From Pectobacterium carotovorum (GTDB lineage Bacteria > Pseudomonadota > Gammaproteobacteria > Enterobacterales > Enterobacteriaceae): a stretch of 64,000 bases of DNA. Under the pieces are notes generated by a model that was not told where the DNA came from, made no database searches, and saw nothing but the letters and a program-made list of their open reading frames with translations. Below are positions 54,857 to 64,000 of this stretch, piece by piece. The stretch is from the NCBI RefSeq assembly GCF_900129615.1, contig NZ_FQWI01000001.1, positions 1 to 64,000 on the forward strand. The letters run 5' to 3'. Both the position numbers and the translations under genes were made by a program. How positions within the stretch are numbered: position 1 is the first letter of the stretch; the number at the start of each line of letters is the position of its first letter.

Positions 54857-55923
54857 CAGAGCACTCCTTTCGAGCTCGGCAGCGTATCACCCTCGACGCG
54901 AATTGCCTGACGTAGCGTGCGCCCGAAGACTTTAAACAGGCTTTCCACACGGTGATGATCGTTACGCCCTTTAGTTTTCAGGTGCAGCGTACAGGCCATG
55001 GAATAAGACAGAGAACGGAAGAAGTGTTCGACCATTTCTGTACTCAGGTCGCCAACACGCTGGTAGCTGAATTCCGCTTTGTATTCCAGGTGCGGACGTC
55101 CAGAAATATCCAGGGCACAGCGTGCCAGACACTCATCCATCGGCAGAACAAAGCCAAAACGGCCAATACCGCGTTTGTCGCCCAACGCTTTATTCAGGGC
55201 TTCGCCCAGCGCCAGACCGGTATCTTCTACCGTGTGGTGATCGTCGATGTATAGATCGCCTTTCACTTCAATGTTCATGCGGAATCCGCCGTGGGTGGCG
55301 ATTTGATCCAGCATGTGATCGAAGAAGCCGACGCCGGTGTTGATTTTGCTGCCACCTTCCTGATCCAGCCAGACGTTCACATCAATCGCAGTTTCACGCG
55401 TGACGCGGTTGACGTGCGCATGGCGGTCACGCTTGGTCAACTGGTTGGTAATCGCTTGCCAGTTTAGCCCGCCACGTTGATAGAGCAGCCCGGTTATGCC
55501 CATGTTCTGTGCCAGTTGAATATCGGTCTGGCGGTCACCGATGACGTAGCTATTCGCCACATCCATCAGGCCGTTGTTCAAATAGGCAGTCACCAGCTCG
55601 GTCTTGGGCTTGCGACAGGTGCAGTTATCCGCGGGTAAATGCGGGCAGATCAGCACTTGCTCAAAACGGATGCCCTGCGATGTTAGAATCTGCATCATCA
55701 GGTTGTGCGGTGGATCGAAGGTTTCCTGCGGAAAGCTCTCGGTTCCCAACCCATCCTGATTCGTAATCATCACCAGCGTATAACCGGCTTTTTGCAGCGC
55801 CAGCAGCGAGGGAATGACATCTGGTTCCAGCGCCAGTTTATCCAGACGGTCAACCTGAAAATCTTCAGGCGGTTCAGCAATCAATGTTCCGTCACGGTCG
55901 ATAAAGAGGTATTTCTGGCCCAC
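54856..55923 (-). CDS. hisB: HisB, histidinol-phosphatase / imidazoleglycerol-phosphate dehydratase
   Basis: This 355-residue bifunctional enzyme performs steps 7 and 9. The N-terminal HAD phosphatase (1-165) has nucleophile motif FIDRDGTLI and a zinc site [15 protein letters not shown]. The C-terminal dehydratase (166-355) has the duplicated manganese-binding motifs [32 protein letters not shown] and HVEHFF-like [11 protein letters not shown]. The fusion is typical of gamma-proteobacteria. Confidence 0.97.
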   Translation of the reverse strand: MGQKYLFIDRDGTLIAEPPEDFQVDRLDKLALEPDVIPSLLALQKAGYTLVMITNQDGLGTESFPQETFDPPHNLMMQILTSQGIRFEQVLICPHLPADNCTCRKPKTELVTAYLNNGLMDVANSYVIGDRQTDIQLAQNMGITGLLYQRGGLNWQAITNQLTKRDRHAHVNRVTRETAIDVNVWLDQEGGSKINTGVGFFDHMLDQIATHGGFRMNIEVKGDLYIDDHHTVEDTGLALGEALNKALGDKRGIGRFGFVLPMDECLARCALDISGRPHLEYKAEFSYQRVGDLSTEMVEHFFRSLSYSMACTLHLKTKGRNDHHRVESLFKVFGRTLRQAIRVEGDTLPSSKGVL

Positions 55924-55938
55924 GTGAGCTCCTTAAAA

Positions 55939-58337
<2,399 letters not shown>

Positions 58338-58342
58338 CGTCA

Positions 58343-59242
58343 TCACTCCATCATTTTTTCAATAGGCAGAACCAGAATGGAGCTGGCACCCAACGATTTC
58401 AGTTTTTCCATCGTTTCCCAGAACAGCGTTTCGCTACTGACCATGTGCATGGCAACGCGGCTTTGGTCGCCGGCCAGTGGCAGAATGGTTGGGCGCTCAG
58501 CGCCAGGCAACAGGGCGATGACTTCTTCCAGACGTTCGCTAGGCGCGTGCAGCATGATGTATTTCGATTCACGTGCCTGAATCACGCCTTGCATACGGGT
58601 CAGCAGTTTATCGATCAGCAGCTGTTTCTCTTCTGGCATCTCGCCGTCGCGCTGAATCAGGCAGGCTTTGGAACGGTAAATCACTTCCACTTCGCGCAGG
58701 CCGTTGGCTTCCAGCGTGGCACCGGTAGAGACCAGATCGCAGATAGCATCGGCCAGACCGGCACGCGGTGCTACTTCGACGGAACCGTTGAGCAGACAGG
58801 ATTTGAAATTGACGGATTGTCTGTCGAGATATTGTTTGAGCAGGTGAGGATAAGAGGTGGCGATACGTTTGTTTTGCAGACATTCAGGACCGGTATAGGC
58901 TTCGTCCAGCGGCATCGCCAGCGACAGGCGGCAGCCGCCGAAATCCAGACGACGCAGCGTGAAGTAACGCGGATCTTCACCCTGTGCACGACGGTTTAAC
59001 AGCTCTTCTTCCAGCACGTTTTCGCCGATGATGCCCAGATCGACTACGCCATCCATGACCAGACCAGGAATATCGTCATCGCGTACGCGCAGGATATCAA
59101 TCGGCATATTTTCTGCGAATGCAATCAGACGCTGTTGCTGTAAGTTGATTTTGATCCCGCAGCGCGCCAGCAACTCTCGTGAATCGTCGCTCAGGCGACC
59201 TGACTTCTGCATTGCTATCCGTAAACGTGTTTTATCCAGCAT
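58343..59242 (-). CDS. hisG: HisG, ATP phosphoribosyltransferase
   Basis: This 299-residue long-form enzyme catalyses the first, feedback-inhibited step. It has [16 protein letters not shown], the PRPP-binding loop in [14 protein letters not shown], and a C-terminal ACT-like regulatory domain (about 225-299) that binds histidine. It is the first structural gene, downstream of the leader peptide and attenuator. Confidence 0.97.
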   Translation of the reverse strand: MLDKTRLRIAMQKSGRLSDDSRELLARCGIKINLQQQRLIAFAENMPIDILRVRDDDIPGLVMDGVVDLGIIGENVLEEELLNRRAQGEDPRYFTLRRLDFGGCRLSLAMPLDEAYTGPECLQNKRIATSYPHLLKQYLDRQSVNFKSCLLNGSVEVAPRAGLADAICDLVSTGATLEANGLREVEVIYRSKACLIQRDGEMPEEKQLLIDKLLTRMQGVIQARESKYIMLHAPSERLEEVIALLPGAERPTILPLAGDQSRVAMHMVSSETLFWETMEKLKSLGASSILVLPIEKMME

Positions 59243-59293
59243 GGAAACCTCATTAACCTGTCAAATTTAAAATTTTTAGAAACATTGGGCCAT

Positions 59294-59326
59294 AAAAAAA
59301 CCCTCGGAAGGTGATCTTCCGAGGGC
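59294..59326 (-). terminator. his operon attenuator terminator
   Basis: A 10-bp perfect stem, CCCTCGGAAG (59302-59311) with CTTCCGAGGG (59317-59326), is followed on the minus strand by seven T. It lies between hisL and hisG and ends transcription when charged tRNA-His is plentiful. Confidence 0.92.
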
Positions 59327-59346
59327 TCTCTTTGTGTTCTGCGCCA

Positions 59347-59370
59347 CTGGAAGATCTTAATGTCTTCCAG
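59347..59370 (-). promoter_or_regulatory. his leader pause/antiterminator hairpin
   Basis: Arms CTGGAAGA (59347-59354) and TCTTCCAG (59363-59370) form a hairpin just downstream of the leader-peptide stop. Its CTTCC/GGAAG segments can alternatively pair with the terminator arms, which is the expected attenuation switch. Confidence 0.7.
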
Positions 59371-59388
59371 CACCAACTGCCCGAAAGA

Positions 59389-59436
59389 CTAATCAGGATG
59401 ATGGTGATGATGGTGGTTAAACAGAACGCGTGTCAT
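59389..59436 (-). CDS. hisL: HisL, his operon leader peptide
   Basis: The 15-residue peptide MTRVLFNHHHHHHPD has six consecutive histidine codons. Stalling of the ribosome there when His-tRNA is scarce prevents formation of the attenuator. E. coli HisL has the same frame with seven His. It lies about 190 bases before hisG. Confidence 0.93.
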   Translation of the reverse strand: MTRVLFNHHHHHHPD

Positions 59437-59506
59437 AAGATGTCTCTTTGTTGTACAAATATTGTTGTGTCAGTGTTTATTAAACCAATAACGATTTCTG
59501 TCGAAT

Positions 59507-59536
59507 AACCTAAACCATGTTCGGGCTGTTGTGCAA
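59507..59536 (-). promoter_or_regulatory. his operon promoter
   Basis: On the minus strand TTGCAC (59531-59536), 18 bases, then TAGGTT (59507-59512). The GGTTTAGGTTA block around the -10 box resembles the E. coli his promoter as I remember it. The start would be about 60 bases before hisL. Confidence 0.5.
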
Positions 59537-59691
59537 CATTTTTTTAGCAGATGTGGGAAGTTCGTTTTGGTTGCGTGATGTGCCAGCATAATCGCGCTGG
59601 ATATCCGCTTTTGATAGGCAGAAAAGACTACGGAAATCGGACAGGCATCCGTAGCGGTGGGCGTCAAAGCCGTTTACTCTGTAGGCGTGCG

Positions 59692-59895
<204 letters not shown>

Positions 59896-59933
59896 GTGTT
59901 AATTAACAGGCTCCTTGCAGGGGAGAACGGCTG

Positions 59934-60770
59934 ATGAAAAAAGTATCGATTGTGGGATTGGGCTGGCTGGGTATGCCGCTAGCTCTGGCGCTGAATGGGC
60001 ACGGCTACCACGTGACAGGGACGAAAACCACTCAGGATGGCGTTGAAGCGGCGCGTATGAGCGGTATTGAGTGTTATCAACTGGCGCTGACGCCTGAACT
60101 GGAATGTGACGCTGATGAACTTAGCGCACTACTACAGGTTGACGTGTTGATCGTGACGTTGCCCGCTAGCCGAACGGCGGAAGGGGGCGATGGGTATGCC
60201 CAAGCGGTACAGCAGTTGGTGAATATGGCGCGCGTGTTTCATGTCCCGCGTATTATCTTCACCAGTTCAACCTCGGTTTATGGCGATAGCAGCGGCACGG
60301 CAAAAGAAAACTCGCCGCTACAGCCGACGACGGTAGCAGGGAAAACGCTGGTGTCCCTCGAACAGTGGTTGCAGCATCTACCTGATACCTCCGTCGATAT
60401 CTTGCGTCTTGCGGGGCTGATCGGTGGTGAACGCCATCCTGGACGTTTCCTTGCGGGCAAAACCAATCTGCCGCGCGGTAATCATGGCGTGAATCTTGTA
60501 CATCAGGAAGATGTGCTGGCGGCGATCCTATTGCTGCTTAAGCTTCCAAACGGCGGGCATATCTATAATCTGTGTGCGCCAGAACATCCTGCCAGACAGG
60601 ACTTTTATCCTGAACAGGCGCGCAGATTGCACCTGTCTCCGCCGCAGTTTGCGCCCGTAACCGACAGCGATCAGGGGAAGATTGTGGATGGACAGCGTAT
60701 CTGCCATGAACTCGGGTTTGAGTATCAGTACCCTAATCCCTCAACGATGCCGTTGAACGAGGGCTTGTAG
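59934..60770 (+). CDS. yeeZ: YeeZ, NAD(P)-binding epimerase-like protein
   Basis: This 278-residue protein of the SDR/epimerase superfamily is close to E. coli YeeZ. It has a Rossmann motif GLGWLGMPLA at 8-17, IIFTSSTSVYGD near 120 (the Ser-Tyr region of extended SDRs), ILRLAGLIGGERHPGRF, and the C-terminal ELGFEYQYPNPSTMPL. The reaction is unknown. It is next to the his operon as in E. coli, but on the opposite strand. Its promoter must overlap or lie beyond the ERIC element. Confidence 0.88.
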   Translation: MKKVSIVGLGWLGMPLALALNGHGYHVTGTKTTQDGVEAARMSGIECYQLALTPELECDADELSALLQVDVLIVTLPASRTAEGGDGYAQAVQQLVNMARVFHVPRIIFTSSTSVYGDSSGTAKENSPLQPTTVAGKTLVSLEQWLQHLPDTSVDILRLAGLIGGERHPGRFLAGKTNLPRGNHGVNLVHQEDVLAAILLLLKLPNGGHIYNLCAPEHPARQDFYPEQARRLHLSPPQFAPVTDSDQGKIVDGQRICHELGFEYQYPNPSTMPLNEGL

Positions 60771-60837
60771 CGCGAATCCCAATGCGTTCTAGTCTATTTG
60801 CTTCGATTTTTTGATACACCGCGACAGGGTTTCTGAT

Positions 60838-60868
60838 ACGCCCGAATGTGTGTGAAGCATCCGGGCGT
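60838..60868 (-). terminator. terminator-like hairpin after the first chemoreceptor gene
   Basis: Arms ACGCCCG (60838-60844) and CGGGCGT (60862-60868), with additional ATG/CAT pairing inside, lie 7 bases after the stop. No clear T run is present. Confidence 0.45.
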
Positions 60869-60874
60869 GAGGCG

Positions 60875-62827
60875 TTAAAACGACGTCCAGTCGCTTTCTG
60901 ACGATGCGGTTTTTTTGTCTGCCGTTGATAGACGTTTTGGCAGCGCGTGGCGTGACGCGGAGGATGATGCGCGTGAGCCTGTGCGGTTATCCGATTGGGA
61001 CACGCGGAAGTGCTCAAGCAACTTCTCTAACAATACAGCCTGTTCTTCCAGCGAGTTGGCGGAAATGGAAGATTCCATTACCAGCGAAGCGTTCTGCTGA
61101 GTGGTGGTATCCAGTTCGCTGATGGCCTGCGCGATTTGCCCAATTCCCCGGCTCTGTTCTTCAGACGCGGATGAAATTTCCCCCATGATGTCGTTCACGC
61201 GAGAAACGGAATCGACGATTTGCTCCATGGTTTCTCCAGCAACTGCCACAAGATGGCTACCCGCATTGGTGCGCTCGACGGACTCTGAGATCAACGCTTC
61301 GATGTCTTTGGCAGCCTGAGAACTGCGCTGCGATAAACTGCGTACTTCGCCTGCGACCACGGCAAAACCGCGCCCTTGTTCACCGGCGCGTGCGGCTTCT
61401 ACCGCGGCGTTCAGCGCCAGAATGTTGGTCTGGAAAGCAATGCTATTGATGACGGTGGTGATATCGGCGATTTTTTTGGAGCTGGCCGCGATATTGTCCA
61501 TGGTCGTCACAACCTGTTTCACGACCTCACCGCCTTTCAGCGCATTCTTGGAGGCATCGGCAGCGATCTGGCTGGCATGTTTAGCGTTATCGGCGTTGTT
61601 TTTCACCGTTGATGTCAGTTCTTCCATGCTGGCTGCGGTTTCAACGACGGCAGCCGACTGCTGTTCGGTGCGTGATGAAAGATCGCTATTGCCTGTGGCA
61701 ATTTTACTTGCTGACTGGCTAACGCTACCGACGCTGTCCCGCACTTCGGAGATAACGTGGCGCAGCTGTTCATTCATTGTCCCCATTGCGTGGGTAAGCC
61801 GCCCCAGTTCATCGTGGCGATCGGTCTGAATTGTCGTCGTCAGGTCACCACTGGCAATACGTTCCGCCAATGCCAGATTATGGATGATAGGTCGGGTGAT
61901 AATCCGGGTAATGTAGATCGAAATGATAATACCGATAATGACGGCAATGAAGCCGATAATCATCGTAATGGTGGCGGAGTTATAGGCCAGTTCATCGTTT
62001 TTCGCTTTGATAATGGCCGTCAGCGCGTTGATGTCTGCGCTGCTTTTCGTTCCTGCTCTCATGACCAAATACTCTGCTTTTTTCACGTCATCGAAAGCGG
62101 TGTAATAGTCTGCGTTAATCTGTTGATATTGCTTGATGTAATTGCGTAATGCATCCGCCTGGCCTTTCAGATCGGAAGGTAAAATCGGTAAGGCCTGATA
62201 GGCTGATTCCGTCTCTGCATAACGGTTATTCAGTGCGGCTATTGTTTTCTCATCTTTTGTTATTTGCAGCTCATAACTCAGTTTTTGCACCTCACTCAAT
62301 AAGAAAGCCAGTTTGCTCATCGCGTAATAAGCATCATTATCGGGGAACGAGCTGGTGTTATGAATGGTCTGTGCAACGGGTTCCAGCGTGGCTTGTGCAT
62401 GCAGTTGATTCATTTTTCCCTGAATCTCAACTGCTTTTTGTGTCGCAACAGACATGGCGGATACCGATGTCTGAAAACCCTCTAAGTTTTCTTTTAAGCT
62501 GTTGATGTGGCCTAACTCATCGGCGCTCCAAGCCAGAGTTTTTGCACTGTCTGTTAAGTCTGTCGCGCTTTTAACGAATTTTGCCAGAATATCTTTTGTC
62601 TTCTCATCGGGGGCGTAGAAATATTTAACACGGTTTATTTTTGCCTGAAATACCTCAATGTTGATGCTGTAAATAAGATTGGTTTTCTCATAGATATCTT
62701 TGATGTCTTTAAATCTTTTTGTACTAAGCGATGAGGCAACAATAACGAGTAATAAAATAATGCCAAATCCGGCATACAGTTTATGTGCGATTTTTGTGTT
62801 ACGAATTCGACTAGCAAAATGCTGCAT
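60875..62827 (-). CDS. methyl-accepting chemotaxis protein with a large helical (HBM-like) sensor domain
   Basis: This 650-residue chemoreceptor has TM1 at about 17-36, a roughly 250-residue all-helical periplasmic ligand domain (37-284), TM2 at about 285-307, and HAMP (308-360). A cytoplasmic signalling domain carries the conserved hairpin tip [20 protein letters not shown]. The sensor is about 100 residues longer than the four-helix bundles of Tsr/Tar and resembles the helical bimodular type, whose known members sense organic acids. The C-terminus DWTSF resembles the xWxxF pentapeptide that tethers CheR and CheB. GGAGAG precedes the ATG. The ligand is unknown. Confidence 0.88.
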   Translation of the reverse strand: MQHFASRIRNTKIAHKLYAGFGIILLLVIVASSLSTKRFKDIKDIYEKTNLIYSINIEVFQAKINRVKYFYAPDEKTKDILAKFVKSATDLTDSAKTLAWSADELGHINSLKENLEGFQTSVSAMSVATQKAVEIQGKMNQLHAQATLEPVAQTIHNTSSFPDNDAYYAMSKLAFLLSEVQKLSYELQITKDEKTIAALNNRYAETESAYQALPILPSDLKGQADALRNYIKQYQQINADYYTAFDDVKKAEYLVMRAGTKSSADINALTAIIKAKNDELAYNSATITMIIGFIAVIIGIIISIYITRIITRPIIHNLALAERIASGDLTTTIQTDRHDELGRLTHAMGTMNEQLRHVISEVRDSVGSVSQSASKIATGNSDLSSRTEQQSAAVVETAASMEELTSTVKNNADNAKHASQIAADASKNALKGGEVVKQVVTTMDNIAASSKKIADITTVINSIAFQTNILALNAAVEAARAGEQGRGFAVVAGEVRSLSQRSSQAAKDIEALISESVERTNAGSHLVAVAGETMEQIVDSVSRVNDIMGEISSASEEQSRGIGQIAQAISELDTTTQQNASLVMESSISANSLEEQAVLLEKLLEHFRVSQSDNRTGSRASSSASRHALPKRLSTADKKTASSESDWTSF

Positions 62828-62914
62828 TATAACTCTCCATGTGTGACGCTTTTTTAATAAAAATAATGCTCACGATTTTATTGCTAACAGCTTTTTATGA
62901 CTCACTACTATGAG

Positions 62915-62941
62915 TTATCGGGTTTTCTTATCGCGATGTTA
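62915..62941 (-). promoter_or_regulatory. candidate sigma-28 (FliA) promoter
   Basis: On the minus strand CCCGATAA (62915-62922) matches seven of eight bases of the FliA -10 consensus GCCGATAA. Eleven bases upstream the -35 position reads TAACATCG, which matches only about half of TAAAGTTT. It is 88 bases before the receptor start. Confidence 0.3.
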
Positions 62942-63091
62942 GTGCCAAAGTAGGGGATAATAACATTCTGTGATGGGTATCAAGATAGAATGTGCAAATG
63001 CATAGTTTTTTATGTAAATACTGCCAAATTAACGTAGCCTACTGATTATTTAACGATTTATTTATCGTTGAATAATGTTATGCCGTTGAAT

Positions 63092-63118
63092 CCAGCCCTG
63101 ACGTGATATCAGGGCTGG
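63092..63118 (-). terminator. hairpin after the second chemoreceptor gene
   Basis: A 10-bp perfect stem, CCAGCCCTGA (63092-63101) with TCAGGGCTGG (63109-63118), 7-base loop, lies 11 bases after the stop. There is no strong T run. Confidence 0.6.
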
Positions 63119-63129
63119 AAGGTAAAACG

Positions 63130-64000
63130 TTAGAATGTTGTCCAGCCGGAATCCTGCGTTTGTTTTGATGCAGGCGGTAAGTGTTTCTGCTGTGGCGGCA
63201 AACTGGGGAGAGTTGCTTTGGGTTTGCGCCCCTCGTGATCGGACAGGCGGAAGTTCGCCACCATACTTTCCAGTATTGCAGACTGTTCTTCCAGCGAGTT
63301 AGCGGAGATTGAGGATTCCATTACCAGCGCTGCATTCTGCTGCGTGGTGGTATCAAGCTCGCTGATGGCGCGAGAAATTTGCTCAATGCCGCGGCTTTGC
63401 TCATCGGAAGCGGAGGCTATTTCTCCCATGATGTCGTTAACCCGCGAGACAGAGGAGACGATCTGATCCATCGCGGTTCCCGCGTTAGCCACCAATTGTG
63501 TGCCGACATTGATACGCGACACCGATTCGGATATCAGGCTGGCGATTTCTTTCGCAGCTTGAGAGGTGCGTTGAGAAAGCGTCCGTACCTCGCTGGCAAC
63601 CACGGCGAATCCACGGCCTTGCTCCCCGGCGCGTGCGGCCTCTACCGTGGCGTTGAGCGCCAGAATATTGGTCTGGAAAGCAATGCTGTTGATAACGGCG
63701 GTAATGTCGGCAATTTTTCGTGAGCTGTCTGAAATCCCTGACATGGTATCTACCACATCCCGTACCACTTCTCCGCCTTTGTGCGCATTTTGCGAGGCTT
63801 CGGTACTGATCTGGCTCGCCTGTTTGGCGTTTTCGGCGTTGTTCTTCACAGTCGACGTCAGTTCTTCCATGCTGGCGGCGGTTTCTACCACGGCGGCCGA
63901 CTGTTGCTCGGTACGCGAGGAGAGATCGCTATTGCCGGCGGCAATCTTGGCAGCAGAGGTCGACACGCTGTCCACGCTGTCACGTACATCACTGATCATA
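63130..64000 (-). CDS. methyl-accepting chemotaxis protein, C-terminal part (cut by window end)
   Basis: At least 290 residues of a chemoreceptor signalling domain are open to the window edge; the true start, sensor domain and HAMP lie outside. The conserved tip [34 protein letters not shown] is present, with Thr in place of the usual Ala in [10 protein letters not shown]. The methylation-helix regions closely match those of the receptor at 60875-62827, and it ends GWTTF, a CheR-binding-like pentapeptide. The two genes are tandem paralogues. Confidence 0.88.
   Translation of the reverse strand, partial: MISDVRDSVDSVSTSAAKIAAGNSDLSSRTEQQSAAVVETAASMEELTSTVKNNAENAKQASQISTEASQNAHKGGEVVRDVVDTMSGISDSSRKIADITAVINSIAFQTNILALNATVEAARAGEQGRGFAVVASEVRTLSQRTSQAAKEIASLISESVSRINVGTQLVANAGTAMDQIVSSVSRVNDIMGEIASASDEQSRGIEQISRAISELDTTTQQNAALVMESSISANSLEEQSAILESMVANFRLSDHEGRKPKATLPSLPPQQKHLPPASKQTQDSGWTTF

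Larger units (their letters stand above)
62828..63129. other. region between the two chemoreceptor genes
   Basis: This 302-base A/T-rich region contains the promoter of the downstream chemoreceptor gene, a candidate sigma-28 element (62915-62941), and a hairpin after the second receptor gene. No gene is seen. Confidence 0.55.

Overview
The window is a chromosomal segment of an enterobacterium, most likely a soft-rot Pectobacterium (old Erwinia carotovora group). Nearly every protein is close to its E. coli counterpart, and long runs keep E. coli gene order (artPIQM/artJ, ybjQ-amiD-ybjT, hcr-hcp, lysO-ybjD, cspD/clpS-clpA, infA-aat-cydCD-trxB/lrp-ftsK-lolA-rarA-serS, focA-pflB-pflA, ycaO, serC-aroA-cmk-rpsA-ihfB, hisLGDCBHAFI, yeeZ). 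ERIC-type intergenic repeats and two neighbouring chemoreceptor genes fit a motile plant-associated enterobacterium. The genus assignment is from general resemblance, not from a search.

Layout. 1-4.3 kb: arginine ABC importer, operon artPIQM plus separately controlled artJ. 4.4-7.0 kb: ybjQ, the peptidoglycan amidase lipoprotein amiD and the SDR-like ybjT. 7.2-13.2 kb: hybrid cluster protein and its reductase (hcp-hcr) behind a clear NsrR-type operator, the lysine exporter lysO and the OLD-family ATPase/nuclease ybjD. 13.3-16.5 kb: cspD and clpS-clpA. 16.8-18.7 kb: an AhpD-like gene facing a MocR-type regulator, occupying the place where E. coli has tRNA-Ser serW. 18.8-34.4 kb: a long conserved block from infA to the MFS gene ycaD, including lrp and ftsK.

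34.4-39.6 kb is the main accessory island: a LysR regulator divergent from an NCS1-type permease, a DUF917/S-Me-THD-family protein and a HyuA-like ASKHA ATPase. The layout suggests regulated uptake and ATP-dependent breakdown of a hydantoin- or thiohydantoin-like compound. It is the best candidate here for a poorly described system.

39.7-46.1 kb: anaerobic formate metabolism (pflA, pflB, focA) and ycaO. 46.5-52.0 kb: serC-aroA, cmk, rpsA, ihfB. 52.1-59.6 kb: the complete histidine operon on the minus strand with its leader peptide, pause hairpin and attenuator. This lies directly beside ihfB, which is not the E. coli arrangement. 59.7-60.8 kb: an enlarged ERIC element followed by yeeZ. 60.9-64.0 kb: two methyl-accepting chemotaxis proteins on the minus strand, the second cut by the window end.

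No CRISPR array, complete insertion sequence, rRNA or tRNA gene was recognised. The mobile-like elements seen are two ERIC repeats and one degenerate ERIC end.
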